Source of the DNA: Neptunomonas concharum
GTDB lineage: Bacteria > Pseudomonadota > Gammaproteobacteria > Pseudomonadales > Balneatricaceae
Assembly: GCF_008630635.1 (NCBI RefSeq)
Contig: NZ_CP043869.1
Span: 1,736,001-1,800,000 of the forward strand
Direction of reading: 5' to 3'
DNA: 64,000 nucleotides
Shown: positions 10,601 to 18,756 of the stretch, piece after piece
Layout of the letters: each line of letters opens with the position of its first letter
Position numbering within the stretch: position 1 is the first letter of the stretch
Notes under the pieces: model-generated
Told to the model about the DNA's origin: nothing
Databases searched by the model: none
Seen by the model: only the letters and a program-made list of their open reading frames with translations
Position numbers and translations under genes: made by a program

Positions 10601-10714
10601 ATCGCTTTGCGACAGCGATGCTGCCTCCAATATCCGTGCTGGTGCGAGCCGGTAGTGTTGGGCCAGATGCATCACAGGTTCAAGCAGTTTGGCAGAAGCG
10701 GTAGTCATTGGCAT
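7643..10714 (-). CDS. Very large AraC-family regulator with C-terminal TPR-like extension
   Basis: About 1023 residues from the ATG at 10714, which I prefer over an upstream in-frame codon at 10792 that would overlap the divergent gene starting at 10776. Residues ~1-210 resemble the arabinose-binding-type effector domain (LAQHYRLAPARILEAASLSQ). Residues ~240-340 are an AraC DNA-binding pair of helix-turn-helices (ETLGMSLRTLQRKLGILGTS; IAFQLGFSNQSAFQKAFKRW). The next ~90 residues resemble the winged helix that follows the ATPase in STAND or AAA signalling proteins (LSLLEWAALLGECFDLQSL). The remaining ~600 residues are helical, TPR-like repeats. No Walker A motif is visible. It may regulate the divergent solute-binding protein. 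Confidence 0.85.
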   Translation of the reverse strand: MPMTTASAKLLEPVMHLAQHYRLAPARILEAASLSQSDYSKPGVRFPTQRYADVLNLLVEASNNPHIALSLAEATQPRMLGSIGFLMSTSATLGKAYQTLIDYLPLLMEGAVLQMEPVSDGVLLTLELNHPQLQPVEYLLGCLINWSRWLTGQQIPACCVRFAFPEPQDIQPYQRFFAAEVESNALRNQLLLPSDYLSLACLEANEEMHQLHLEFADSLLSKMNQQGALIAQTRNLIRRQLNEGGGTVRRDEVAETLGMSLRTLQRKLGILGTSFQDVYDVTRRDVALQLIQRGQMSFGEIAFQLGFSNQSAFQKAFKRWMGVAPSLYRQQVNPISLVVPDALLPDHITEQVLNVSDISEETIDQRLSSINDFSLSLLEWAALLGECFDLQSLSEITHNPVARLAIHLWPVEQQGLIQQVKSSADDVGRYRFNHPDILARIIQRLNKQQREDKHRTMGERLLNVLQDNPITSDSLPLVETCLHHLNALALKPSDPLFEQVTGLNLRASELAEALHKFKKSANYLSYLIECNEKEECFASSSKRESLLSHQAHLWFRAGEIDKAQVCLNKLKEANTLPALAQRALLLAQIHQQQNNPEEALSLLMQALADIDQPLPSTAKTQLPYLLTQLDAISVRFNGEALQRLAVEVAPDELFRLSLLEQILLMATQSGQPLLAACAAGRMTQLSLEQGRSSLTPFAFISYAWVASWVCGDYPLARLFAAQGVQLANRYGGLNHPSGGDPDEAALHAMLLYASRVQHWLAPLDEIRHHVEKLALLARENQFPTVLQECNLLHYQLRLLGAESLETIGVDRDNASSAALSGILDLPAYLLGHKAPSEPDTLEYQNGWQAMSHVIAALLLDQQCYWNTFYLWEGRVENEMSGYFSVSELLFCTAMMRLIQGHQNNGLGPRRKLEVEQILSRFELWRAESPDNFSFHYSLLVAENARLQGDSPTLAFEEAILMAEKQEGLFHKALAYERYGDYLHVAQQRRLARFCTEEALTLYRDWGASEKVKQLEYKRVLLAE

Positions 10715-10775
10715 GGGAAGAGTAGTACTATCCTTTGAGTTCTGACACAAGATTATCACAGAGCCCTGTAAAAAT

Positions 10776-11540
10776 ATGTCCTTGCGTGCCACTTATTTTC
10801 TCAATGTATTAATGTCGGTTTTGGTAAGCTTGCTACTTGCCTATGGTCTCAATGTAGAAGCTGCCAATCTACCCACGACTTTAAAAGTAGGGGTTCCGAC
10901 ACCCGGTCAGAAGCCATTTTTTTGGCTAGATGATAGGGGGGAGTATCAAGGTATCTATCCAGACACCTTGCGGCTTATTGCCAAAGACTTACAGGTTGAT
11001 CTCGAATTTATCCCGCTTTCCCAAGCACGCATCAGGCGCCATTTCACGGTAGGCAAATTGGATATTGAGATGGGGGTTCCAATGAACGAACCCGAAGATT
11101 CCGCTTTAAAGGAGGTCTCCCGCTATAGCCGTCCGTTTAGTGTCATTAATGAGGTAATTATCTATCGTCCTGAGTTATCTTTTCCGGTCTTTATCCTGAG
11201 AGATTTGGAAGGGCAGCGCGTTGCAACGGTCAGAGGGACTAGCGTGCCTTACTATCTTATTCGAGAGGATCTCACAAATGAATGGCAGATTGCACAACGG
11301 GTACACCGCGGCTGGAACGATATCGGCTTAATGAAAGAGGCTGTTGCTTTACATTATCAGCACTCTGAAAACCTGAACTACAAAACCTCGCTTCCGTACG
11401 CGAGTAAACCAGTAACGTTTAGGCTGCACCGAAATAAAGGCGCGCTATTACCCCTAATGAATAACAGCATCAAGCGGTTAGAAGAGGAGGGTAAGTTGGA
11501 AGAATTGGTGTGCAAATACCTTTGTGGTACAGGTAAATAA
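10776..11540 (+). CDS. Periplasmic amino-acid-type solute-binding protein (SBP family 3-like)
   Basis: A 254-residue exported protein. Residues 1-~29 form a signal peptide (positively charged start, long hydrophobic core, cleavage near NVEA-A). The mature part starts with the binding-fold pattern LKVGVPTPGQKPFFWLDDRG, then YQGIYPDTLRLIAKDL, typical of bacterial family 3 solute-binding proteins. No ABC permease or ATPase lies beside it, so it may be an orphan sensor-type binding protein. It is transcribed divergently from the large AraC regulator, the start codons being about 60 bases apart, so a shared control region is likely. The ligand is unknown. Confidence 0.85.
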   Translation: MSLRATYFLNVLMSVLVSLLLAYGLNVEAANLPTTLKVGVPTPGQKPFFWLDDRGEYQGIYPDTLRLIAKDLQVDLEFIPLSQARIRRHFTVGKLDIEMGVPMNEPEDSALKEVSRYSRPFSVINEVIIYRPELSFPVFILRDLEGQRVATVRGTSVPYYLIREDLTNEWQIAQRVHRGWNDIGLMKEAVALHYQHSENLNYKTSLPYASKPVTFRLHRNKGALLPLMNNSIKRLEEEGKLEELVCKYLCGTGK

Positions 11541-11561
11541 CACACCATATGATCTCTCCCG

Positions 11562-12884
11562 TTACTTTTTCAATAGATGCTCTGCCACAGCTTGATAGGC
11601 AGGAAGGGAAGTTGGATCAATAGCGGCGTTGCCCGCATTAGGGTGCGAGGCGAAGCGCACAATAACCATCTCAGCGGTAGGGTCAACATAAACAGTCTGG
11701 CCATGTACGCCGCGAGCTGCAAAAGCACCGTGTGCGTTGTGGAACACCCACCACATACTTCGATAACTACCCCCAGGGAGATATTGGTATCCTGCTTTCT
11801 CGAAAGCGGCTTTATCTCCACCTTGTTGAATATGCTCTATAACAGCTTTGGGGAATAAACGTTTCCCATTGATCATACCTTTATTGAGAACTAGCTGCCC
11901 AAAACGCGCCATATCGCGAAGCCCCGCGCTCAGACCGCCTCCAGAAAAAGGTACGCCTTTGGCATCTACTGTCATATAGGCATCTTGCTCAGCGCCCATG
12001 CGGCTCCAGATTCGTTCCGAAAGCAGTTCGGTAATCTCCTGACCCGTCACTCGGGAGATGATCCAGCCCAATGTATCCGTGTTTATCGTTTTATAATGAA
12101 ATGCATCCCCATGCTCCCCATCAGGTTTTACCGTTTGTAAATACTCAAAGTAACCAACAGGTCCTGTATAATTTTTGGGTTTTGGGAGCGGACTAGCCGC
12201 AGCACTATATGCCCAAATATCGGCTTTAGGGTCAGCATAGTTTTCACTGTAGGCAAGTCCTGTCACCATATCCATGACTTGGCGGACCGAAGCAGAACCA
12301 AAAGCACTGCTGGATAGTTCAGGGATAATGTCAGATACCCTTGCTGTGTCATCAAGGGCACCTTCTGCCACTAAAATCTCAGCTAAAAGCCCTGTAGCTG
12401 ATTTTGTCATCGACATTGCGGCATGTTTTCCCGCATCACTCAAGCAGCCAGAATAGTACTCATAGACAACTTTTCCTTTATGCATGATAAGGATGCCATC
12501 AGTGTAATTCTTGGCCAAAGATGCTTCCCACGTTATTGCAGAGTCACTTCCAATGGGCAAGAAAGAAACAGCATCTATTGAACCATCAAGTGCATACTCC
12601 AACGGAATAGGGGCTCCTAAGCCTCGGCTAACCTGCTCTGTTGGCAGTAGCTCACGTAGATGACAGACACTCCATCGCATTTTAGGGAAGCTAAAAAAGT
12701 TGGAGTCAGGCTGCATGATTAATTTATCAGGAGAGGGGGGGAAACCGTTCATCCAACCCAACGTAACAGGGTCTGAGTCAGCGGCAGTCAATGCGCCTGG
12801 TTTTGATTGGGCAAGCGCCGAAGTGGTGCAGACTAATGTCACCCCACAAAAAGCCAGTAATCTTCTAGTAGTTAACGACAACAT
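11562..12884 (-). CDS. Secreted serine hydrolase, class C beta-lactamase / NylB-like
   Basis: 440 residues from the ATG at 12884, chosen over the codon at 12923 because AGGAGG lies at the right spacing and the signal peptide begins there (MLSLTTRRLLAFCGVTLVCT, cleavage near ALA-QS). The penicillin-binding/beta-lactamase fold is shown by SMTK (the SxxK nucleophile and lysine), AYSENY as a candidate tyrosine box, and a late VHGQTVYVDP segment matching the third box region. The order fits 6-aminohexanoate-oligomer hydrolase and esterase relatives better than true AmpC. The start overlaps the stop of the upstream porin gene by 20 bases, so translation is probably coupled. The substrate is unknown; an amide or ester taken up through the porin is plausible. 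Confidence 0.87.
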   Translation of the reverse strand: MLSLTTRRLLAFCGVTLVCTTSALAQSKPGALTAADSDPVTLGWMNGFPPSPDKLIMQPDSNFFSFPKMRWSVCHLRELLPTEQVSRGLGAPIPLEYALDGSIDAVSFLPIGSDSAITWEASLAKNYTDGILIMHKGKVVYEYYSGCLSDAGKHAAMSMTKSATGLLAEILVAEGALDDTARVSDIIPELSSSAFGSASVRQVMDMVTGLAYSENYADPKADIWAYSAAASPLPKPKNYTGPVGYFEYLQTVKPDGEHGDAFHYKTINTDTLGWIISRVTGQEITELLSERIWSRMGAEQDAYMTVDAKGVPFSGGGLSAGLRDMARFGQLVLNKGMINGKRLFPKAVIEHIQQGGDKAAFEKAGYQYLPGGSYRSMWWVFHNAHGAFAARGVHGQTVYVDPTAEMVIVRFASHPNAGNAAIDPTSLPAYQAVAEHLLKK

Positions 12885-14346
12885 TGACAAATCCTCCTGT
12901 CCAATTAGGCACATAACCACCAAAGGTGTCTCTTATTCCTTTACCTGGAAAAGAAACACTCAAACCAGCCGTTAAAAAAATATTCTGGGAAACAATACGG
13001 TTGTACTCCAGAAAAAGATCGTCCGATAAATGTGCGTGGGTGACGCCAGAAATAACATTTGAGCTATTACCAACGGTTTCTACACGCGTGGCCTGCCCGA
13101 ATTGAATAGGGCTCCTCAGCTCATTTGCACGAATATGGGAGTACCGCAGTGTCAGTGTATCCTGTTTTGATGGCTGAATACGCAAAGCAACGTTATAGGC
13201 TTGGACATTTGAGTTAATGAACGTCATGGATGATTTAGATCCTGTCGCCCATGCGCTCGGGGAGCCTTCATAATATAGGGGATCAAACCGCTCTAGCTTA
13301 TCAGTATCAGGGTCATCACCTGAGAAAGTTTGATAAGACAAGATTAGAAGAGGCGACCAAGCTAGATCTTTGAACGCATATCCCGTTTGGAGTCTTCCTG
13401 CCCAAGCACTCAGGTCTATGCGGTCATTCCATTCATAGGCAATATCGGCACTAAACATTAAGTTCTGATTATTCCCCATAGAAGAGTTCAGCGCATAGAT
13501 GTTAAGCGCGTTTGTGCCTTCACGCGCTCCCGGTAAAATAGTTGGAGCGCCAACACCACCGAAAGCCGCTTGAGCATATGGAGATTGCGACTCCAAAACC
13601 TTAATGTAACTTAGCCCTGCATAATCAACGATTGAAGTTTGATGACGAAAATCAAACCCTGCTAAGCGATTGTTACTATCGTTAGACGACAACTCATTGG
13701 GGCTAATATAAAACAATGTGCCGGTTGTATGAGCATGCTTGAACTGCCCGATTGCAGCCGTATCCCATGCTTTTCTAGGCCCAAATTTCAGTGCGCCTCG
13801 TTCAAAGCCGCTAGATCCACCGTTGGCAATCAGCATGCCTGAGCCAAGTTTTAATTCCTTAGGGCCAAGGGAAAGATCGATGGCTGCTTTATTTTCAAGT
13901 TGTTGTTGATAGCCAAGGTAAGCTTCTTCTAATGTCACTCTGCCTGTATCGTTGGCATCATAGGCATCAGTACCTTGAGTATAAGAAAACACCCCTGAAA
14001 GTTTTCCGTAGAATATGCCACCCCCTGTGGGGGACTGAAAGCTGATACCGGGTTTTACGTAGTACTCTAACCACTCAGTATCTGAGTCAAAACCTGCGTC
14101 TGGCGCTACTTGATCTGAGAAGTTCCAGAACAAGTTGGTCTCTGCGACCGCATTCACCCCAGCTTGGAAATGGGAAAGCCATTGTGTATTTTGTGCTAGG
14201 GCAAAGCTAGGGGAGTTAAATACGAGGATGGCAGCGACTGTTAGTAACGACCGAGGTTTAGCACAACGAATCTTAGCATTTCGTATGCTTTTGAGAACGA
14301 TGTCTTCCGTTAGGTTACACGATCCATAGTGAGCTAATTGATCCAT
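12865..14346 (-). CDS. Outer-membrane beta-barrel porin (alginate-export-like)
   Basis: 493 residues with an N-terminal signal-like segment after a charged leader (LLTVAAILVFNSPSFALAQN). The rest alternates polar and aromatic residues as a beta-barrel does, with strand-like stretches such as GIFYGKLSGVFSYTQGTD and a C-terminal WTGGFVNVVVNY ending in a terminal aromatic. The segment LSLGPKELKLGSGMLIANGG recalls the conserved shear region of alginate-export/DUF1302-like porins. It is the first gene of a two-gene operon with the secreted serine hydrolase, suggesting uptake or release of that enzyme's substrate or product. The start at 14346 may be slightly long, since about 30 residues precede the hydrophobic core. 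The exact family is uncertain. Confidence 0.75.
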   Translation of the reverse strand: MDQLAHYGSCNLTEDIVLKSIRNAKIRCAKPRSLLTVAAILVFNSPSFALAQNTQWLSHFQAGVNAVAETNLFWNFSDQVAPDAGFDSDTEWLEYYVKPGISFQSPTGGGIFYGKLSGVFSYTQGTDAYDANDTGRVTLEEAYLGYQQQLENKAAIDLSLGPKELKLGSGMLIANGGSSGFERGALKFGPRKAWDTAAIGQFKHAHTTGTLFYISPNELSSNDSNNRLAGFDFRHQTSIVDYAGLSYIKVLESQSPYAQAAFGGVGAPTILPGAREGTNALNIYALNSSMGNNQNLMFSADIAYEWNDRIDLSAWAGRLQTGYAFKDLAWSPLLILSYQTFSGDDPDTDKLERFDPLYYEGSPSAWATGSKSSMTFINSNVQAYNVALRIQPSKQDTLTLRYSHIRANELRSPIQFGQATRVETVGNSSNVISGVTHAHLSDDLFLEYNRIVSQNIFLTAGLSVSFPGKGIRDTFGGYVPNWTGGFVNVVVNY

Positions 14347-14516
14347 ATAAAAGTTCCCACGAAGAGCATGAGTGGCTCTTGGTTCTTAGTGTTGAAGCCT
14401 ACGCTGTTAGATACGAATTGTAAATTCACCGCGCCAGCCTGCTAAATATATTTAGGCAACACTTGTCTCATATATGTTATTATTAATAGTATTGATAATG
14501 ATTACTATTTAATAAT
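14347..14516. promoter_or_regulatory. Divergent promoter region, porin operon versus two-component system
   Basis: This 170-base gap separates two divergent operons. Its right half is AT-rich and carries the Fur-like box listed separately. I see no RNA gene here. Confidence 0.55.
14494..14510 (+). promoter_or_regulatory. Fur-box-like operator before response regulator gene
   Basis: GATAATGATTACTATTT matches the first nine bases of the classic Fur consensus GATAATGATAATCATTATC and stays close to it afterwards. It ends seven bases before the ATG at 14517, where a bound repressor would block transcription or initiation. A second box precedes the TonB receptor in the same cluster, which strengthens the case. 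Confidence 0.7.
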
Positions 14517-15248
14517 ATGAATGCAACAGTCATCCCTCCGTCGTATCAACTGCTTCTCGTCGAAGATGACGATACGATTAGCAGCTTAATTAAATCCGGT
14601 TTATCAGCTCAAGGTTACAGCGTTGATCATTGTATAGCCGGGGATCAAGGTCTGGAGCAGGCACTTAAACATCCTTACCACATGATATTGCTGGACTTGA
14701 TGTTGCCTCAACTCCATGGCTTGGAGCTGTTACGGAAACTCAAAGCCGTGCGCGAGAGAACCCCCGTTATCGTGATATCAGCATGCACTCAGCAGCAAGA
14801 TCGTATAACGGGTTTACATTATGGTGCGGATGACTATCTACCTAAACCCTTTTGTATGGAAGAGCTGCTGTTAAGAGTTCAGGCTGTTTTGCGTCGCTGT
14901 TATCAAGAGAAAGTATTAGAAACACACCAATTAAAGGTTGGCCCCCTTAGAATCGATAAGCGTGCTCGTCGGGTATATGTTGAGCAGCAATTAACAAGTC
15001 CTTTTGCTAGGTTTGAGATCGAGACATTAACGCCAGCAGAGTTCGATCTTCTTTGGTATTTAATGTTATCGCCTGATGAAGTCCACTCCCGCGAATACCT
15101 ATACCAAGCCGTGTTACGGCGCAATTATGCTCGATTTGATCGTAGTCTGGATGTTCATATCAGTAACTTGCGCAGCAAATTGCGTGACAGCGCCCCAACT
15201 CAAGAATGGGTGATTACGATACGGGGTAAAGGTTATCGTCTGTGGTAA
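14517..15248 (+). CDS. OmpR/PhoB-family response regulator
   Basis: 243 residues. The receiver has acidic residues in LLLVEDDDTI, the phospho-acceptor in MILLDLMLPQLHGLELL, and the lysine in DDYLPKPF. Residues ~140-243 are a winged-helix DNA-binding domain (TPAEFDLLWYLMLSPDEVHS; DVHISNLRSKL; IRGKGYRLW). The start is the first ATG of the frame; no good ribosome-binding site precedes it. The kinase gene starts with GTG at 15242, overlapping the end by seven bases. A Fur-like box lies just upstream and a TonB receptor follows, so the pair probably senses iron availability or a related signal. Confidence 0.93.
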   Translation: MNATVIPPSYQLLLVEDDDTISSLIKSGLSAQGYSVDHCIAGDQGLEQALKHPYHMILLDLMLPQLHGLELLRKLKAVRERTPVIVISACTQQQDRITGLHYGADDYLPKPFCMEELLLRVQAVLRRCYQEKVLETHQLKVGPLRIDKRARRVYVEQQLTSPFARFEIETLTPAEFDLLWYLMLSPDEVHSREYLYQAVLRRNYARFDRSLDVHISNLRSKLRDSAPTQEWVITIRGKGYRLW

Positions 15249-16663
15249 AAGGCAAACTTTACTGGGTATTAATAGCCAGCGTGGCATTAGGTAGCCTACT
15301 GCTATTTGCTTTATTGTACTGGGCTAATGATCGGATATCACAATCCCTCACTTTAATAGATAGCGCCCATCAGGCTCAGTTACAAACATGGGCAGATAAA
15401 GCAGAGTCTTACCTTACATCCAACGATTATCATGAGTTAGAGCATTACCTGGCTTATTTGAATAAAGATCAGCAAGTAGCAGCGTTTGTCCTAACCCATC
15501 AACTGCAACCCCTCTCTGGCTTGACTATACCGCCAGAGTTGCTGGGGAAACTGAATTTTCAACGGCAGTTAGATTGGCCTGTTCACTCACATTGGGATGA
15601 GGTGTTGATCGGTATTCCACTTAATAATGTGCAAGCGAGCTTCGTTGTACGTTTGCCCGATCACATGCATCCTAAGCCCTCTTTAGGTAGTTTAAAATTT
15701 ATACTGACGATGCTGATCCCCTTATCAGCCTTACTGCTACTCACGCATTTTTTGTATCGCTATATTATTGGGCCACTACGCACACTCAAAGAAGCCTCTA
15801 AACAACTTGCTACAGCAACATTGGATTATCAAGTAAGACCGCTATTTGGTAATCGACGAGATGAACTCAGTGAGCTAGCTGACACCTTTGATAATATGGC
15901 TTGCCGTATACAGCAACTGGTAAAAAGCCAACGACAACTCATCGGAGATCTGTCCCATGAGATACGGACACCACTAACACGTATTCGCTTACTATTATCC
16001 TCCCATTTACCCGATGCCGAACGACGCAAGCGCTTGGAGCATGAAATCTCAGTGATGCAACTCCTGCTTGATAACGCAGTGTTGTTAGCCCGCTGGGATA
16101 TTGAACCAGAAGCAGCCAGCTTAGACTCTTTTGGTCTTGTACCCGTCTCTGATTTACTCACGATGGTGTTGGACGATGTTAACTTCGAATTTTCAGATCG
16201 GGAGATAGTGACCGCTATCGAACCTGAGTTAATGCTCTGCTGTGGGTCAGCCTTTGGTATGACAAGAGCTATGGAAAATATCATCAGGAATGCCATGCTT
16301 TATTCGGATGATAGCGTATATGTTTCAGCATGGCAGGGCGATCAAGGCTCAGATCTATCCCGTTTTAACGCCTCTGAATGGACTACAGTGGTTGATCATC
16401 AATCGTCAAACCCAGGTGTTTTCATCTGTGTACAGGACCAAGGGCCGGGCGTTGCCTTAAATGAGTTGAACCATATCTTTGAGCCTTTCTACCGGGTTGA
16501 TAAGTCGCGATCACGAAGTCATGGCGGCAGCGGATTAGGATTACCCATTGTCCGTCAGCAAATAATGCAGTTACAAGGGGCGCTTTGGGTGCGAAGCCTA
16601 CCTGATAAAGGGTTTGCTATCTGCCTGTTTTTTCCTGAACTGGAGCACATAAACGAATTGTAA
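15242..16663 (+). CDS. Sensor histidine kinase, HAMP type
   Basis: 473 residues. There are two membrane helices (residues ~8-28 and ~155-175) flanking a ~125-residue periplasmic sensor with no recognisable domain. A HAMP segment follows (YRYIIGPLRTLKEASKQLAT), then the phospho-accepting histidine in GDLSHEIRTPLTRIRLLLSS. The ATPase has N-box MENIIRNAMLYS, a glycine box VQDQGPGVALNELNHIFEPF and GGSGLGLPIVRQQI. The GTG start overlaps the response regulator gene, indicating coupled translation. It is the cognate kinase of the preceding regulator, with a likely role in controlling the TonB receptor operon. Confidence 0.93.
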   Translation: MVKGKLYWVLIASVALGSLLLFALLYWANDRISQSLTLIDSAHQAQLQTWADKAESYLTSNDYHELEHYLAYLNKDQQVAAFVLTHQLQPLSGLTIPPELLGKLNFQRQLDWPVHSHWDEVLIGIPLNNVQASFVVRLPDHMHPKPSLGSLKFILTMLIPLSALLLLTHFLYRYIIGPLRTLKEASKQLATATLDYQVRPLFGNRRDELSELADTFDNMACRIQQLVKSQRQLIGDLSHEIRTPLTRIRLLLSSHLPDAERRKRLEHEISVMQLLLDNAVLLARWDIEPEAASLDSFGLVPVSDLLTMVLDDVNFEFSDREIVTAIEPELMLCCGSAFGMTRAMENIIRNAMLYSDDSVYVSAWQGDQGSDLSRFNASEWTTVVDHQSSNPGVFICVQDQGPGVALNELNHIFEPFYRVDKSRSRSHGGSGLGLPIVRQQIMQLQGALWVRSLPDKGFAICLFFPELEHINEL

Positions 16664-16719
16664 AGAATGTAAATTTGCTACGCGAAGCTGGCTTGATATG
16701 AGAGATTAGCCACTAATGT

Positions 16720-16739
16720 AAATAATTATCATTCGTAAT
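16720..16739 (+). promoter_or_regulatory. Fur-box-like operator before TonB receptor
   Basis: AAATAATTATCATTCGTAAT matches most of the repeated NATAAT hexamer pattern of Fur boxes. It ends 14 bases before the receptor's ATG at 16754. Iron-dependent repression of the downstream cluster is the natural reading. Confidence 0.7.
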
Positions 16740-16753
16740 ACAGGTTTAGCCAA

Positions 16754-18700
16754 ATGACTCCAGCTTCGTTATTGAAAAAATTACCCCTAGCCTTAGCGAT
16801 CAGTGCCGCAAGTGGGGCGGTTATGGCAGAAGGACAAGCCAAAGAGTTACAACCTCTAGAGGTTTGGGCAACACAAATATCAAGCTCATCTGAATACCTT
16901 GGCGATAATGATATTCAGCTTAAACAAGCCGACCATTTAAGCGACTTAATGCGTATGCTGCCGGGTGTTGAGGTTGGTGGAACACACTCCGTCGTACAAA
17001 AGATCAGTATTCGTAGTCTGGATGACACAGACCTGAATATCACGATCGATGGTGCTAACCAACAAGCTTATGTTTATCACCACGCGGGCAACCTGCTGAT
17101 CAACCCAGATATTTTAAAAGCGGTAGATATACAAGTGGGTGCAAACTCAGTCTTGACGGGAGGTCTTGGGGGGAATGTCGCTTTCGAAACAAAAGATGCT
17201 ATTGACTTACTTCAACCAGGCCAAAAAGTTGGCGGACGAATTCAGGGTCAAGTAGCCAGCAATAAGTACTTCGGAACCTCATTTACCGGATTTGGGCGCT
17301 TAGGCGAGAATTTAGATTTTCTTGCTTATATCAATCAGGTCGATCGTGATAACCCTGATGATGGTAAAGGACGAGAAAGCTTAGGTAATGATGGGAAAAT
17401 CATGAATGGCCTGCTCAAGGCCGGTATTGCACTAACAGATGAGCAGCGCCTTGAGGTGGCATATGACCACTACAAGGATGAAGGAGATTATCCTTTTCGT
17501 GCCGATATGGGTGTAGGGACTAATCAGGCTATTACAGGAGATCGCCTCTATCCTACCGATTACCAACGGGATACCTTCACAGTGGGCTATGAACTGGATA
17601 AGGGGGATGCTCTATACCTAAGAGCAAATCTATACCACAACGAACTCGCTTTAAAACGCCGTGAAGATGCCGAGGAATATGCGGTAAAAGAGGGCGTTAC
17701 AAAGAATATTGGCGGTAAAGTCTTAGCTGAGACCCTACTGGAACATGCGACGTTTAATCAAACCTTACGTTATGGCGGCGAATACAATCTCCAAAAAACG
17801 CGTATGTACAAAGATGGCCATAACAAAGGCGGTGAAGAGGCTGCTCGCTTGGCTCTCTATGCTGAGGATACGCTGGATTTTGATGGTATTCGTATCACAC
17901 CGGGGCTACGGTATAACTTCTATGATATAGATGCTACCGCAGCTGATAAAAGCTACAACGAGTGGACATGGGGCCTTGCAGCAGAGATGGATCTGAACTC
18001 ACAGTGGACATTACGAGCGGCTGCAACCCGGTTATTCCAAGGGCCTAATCTAGAAGAGGCGTTCTATGCGGATTATGTTAACTCAAACAACGCCTCACTG
18101 AAGCCTGAAACAGGTTTAAACCGTGAAGTTGGAATCCGCTTCCGCCAACAGCAACTTGGGGGCTTTGATGAAGTTAACGTAGGTTTCACGGCCTTTCATA
18201 CATCCATTAACGACCGTATCGCCTGGAGCCGTAGTGGAGGCAGCTGGTTCAACCAAGATAAGGTTGAGTTAAAAGGTTTTGAGGCCAGCGCACGCGTAGA
18301 AAAAGGCTCATTTAGCGCTTTAGCAAGCTACTCAAAAACTGATACAGAAGACAAACTGACAGGCAACCCTATAGCAGATCAATCCGGTGATAGCGTTTCA
18401 TTAACTGTAGATTACACCTTCCCACAGCAAGTCACCTTGGCGTGGGAATCACAATGGATCATGGAAGAGGGACATTACAACAAGCCTGCTTACAACGTGC
18501 ATAGCATCTCTGCACGTTGGGCACCTAAATCGGTTAAAGGGCTTGAGCTGACCGCCGGAATTGAGAACATCTTTGATGAGTATTATGTCTCTCATGTTTC
18601 CCGTATTGGGGAGTCGAATCACCCACGCTTCGGACACTTAGTGTTAGATGACTCTGAGCCAGGTCGCAACATTAAACTCACAGCCGCTTATAGTTTCTGA
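16754..18700 (+). CDS. TonB-dependent outer-membrane receptor (ferric-chelate type)
   Basis: 648 residues. Signal peptide at residues 1-25 (LALAISAASGAVMA), a TonB-box-like LQPLEVWATQ, then a plug domain (LSDLMRMLPGVEVGG; ISIRSLDDTDLNITIDGANQ; LTGGLGGNVAFETKDA). The remaining ~480 residues form a 22-strand-type barrel ending GRNIKLTAAYSF with a terminal phenylalanine. The barrel carries the LKPETGLNREVGIRF and GIENIFDEYYVSHVS motifs common to this family. A Fur-like site lies upstream and PepSY, DUF2271 and DUF4198 genes follow, a grouping usually linked to iron, haem or metal-chelate uptake. The ligand cannot be assigned. Confidence 0.94.
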   Translation: MTPASLLKKLPLALAISAASGAVMAEGQAKELQPLEVWATQISSSSEYLGDNDIQLKQADHLSDLMRMLPGVEVGGTHSVVQKISIRSLDDTDLNITIDGANQQAYVYHHAGNLLINPDILKAVDIQVGANSVLTGGLGGNVAFETKDAIDLLQPGQKVGGRIQGQVASNKYFGTSFTGFGRLGENLDFLAYINQVDRDNPDDGKGRESLGNDGKIMNGLLKAGIALTDEQRLEVAYDHYKDEGDYPFRADMGVGTNQAITGDRLYPTDYQRDTFTVGYELDKGDALYLRANLYHNELALKRREDAEEYAVKEGVTKNIGGKVLAETLLEHATFNQTLRYGGEYNLQKTRMYKDGHNKGGEEAARLALYAEDTLDFDGIRITPGLRYNFYDIDATAADKSYNEWTWGLAAEMDLNSQWTLRAAATRLFQGPNLEEAFYADYVNSNNASLKPETGLNREVGIRFRQQQLGGFDEVNVGFTAFHTSINDRIAWSRSGGSWFNQDKVELKGFEASARVEKGSFSALASYSKTDTEDKLTGNPIADQSGDSVSLTVDYTFPQQVTLAWESQWIMEEGHYNKPAYNVHSISARWAPKSVKGLELTAGIENIFDEYYVSHVSRIGESNHPRFGHLVLDDSEPGRNIKLTAAYSF

Positions 18701-18718
18701 TTCTATTTTTAATGACGA

Positions 18719-18739
18719 ACCGGAGGTTTCACCTCCGGT
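18719..18739 (+). other. Intercistronic hairpin between receptor and PepSY genes
   Basis: ACCGGAGGT and ACCTCCGGT form a perfect nine-base-pair stem with a three-base loop in the 56-base gap. No U-tract follows, so it is more likely an mRNA processing, stabilising or attenuating element than a full terminator. Confidence 0.6.
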
Positions 18740-18756
18740 GCGGTGAGGGCATAAAA

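Noticed and set aside
10715-10792. Longer start for the giant AraC regulator
   Set aside because: The extension overlaps the divergent gene's start and lacks family sequence. The ATG at 10714 fits better.
15829-16296. 155-codon minus-strand ORF inside the first histidine kinase
   Set aside because: The kinase on the plus strand has full motifs through this segment. The opposite protein has no family features.
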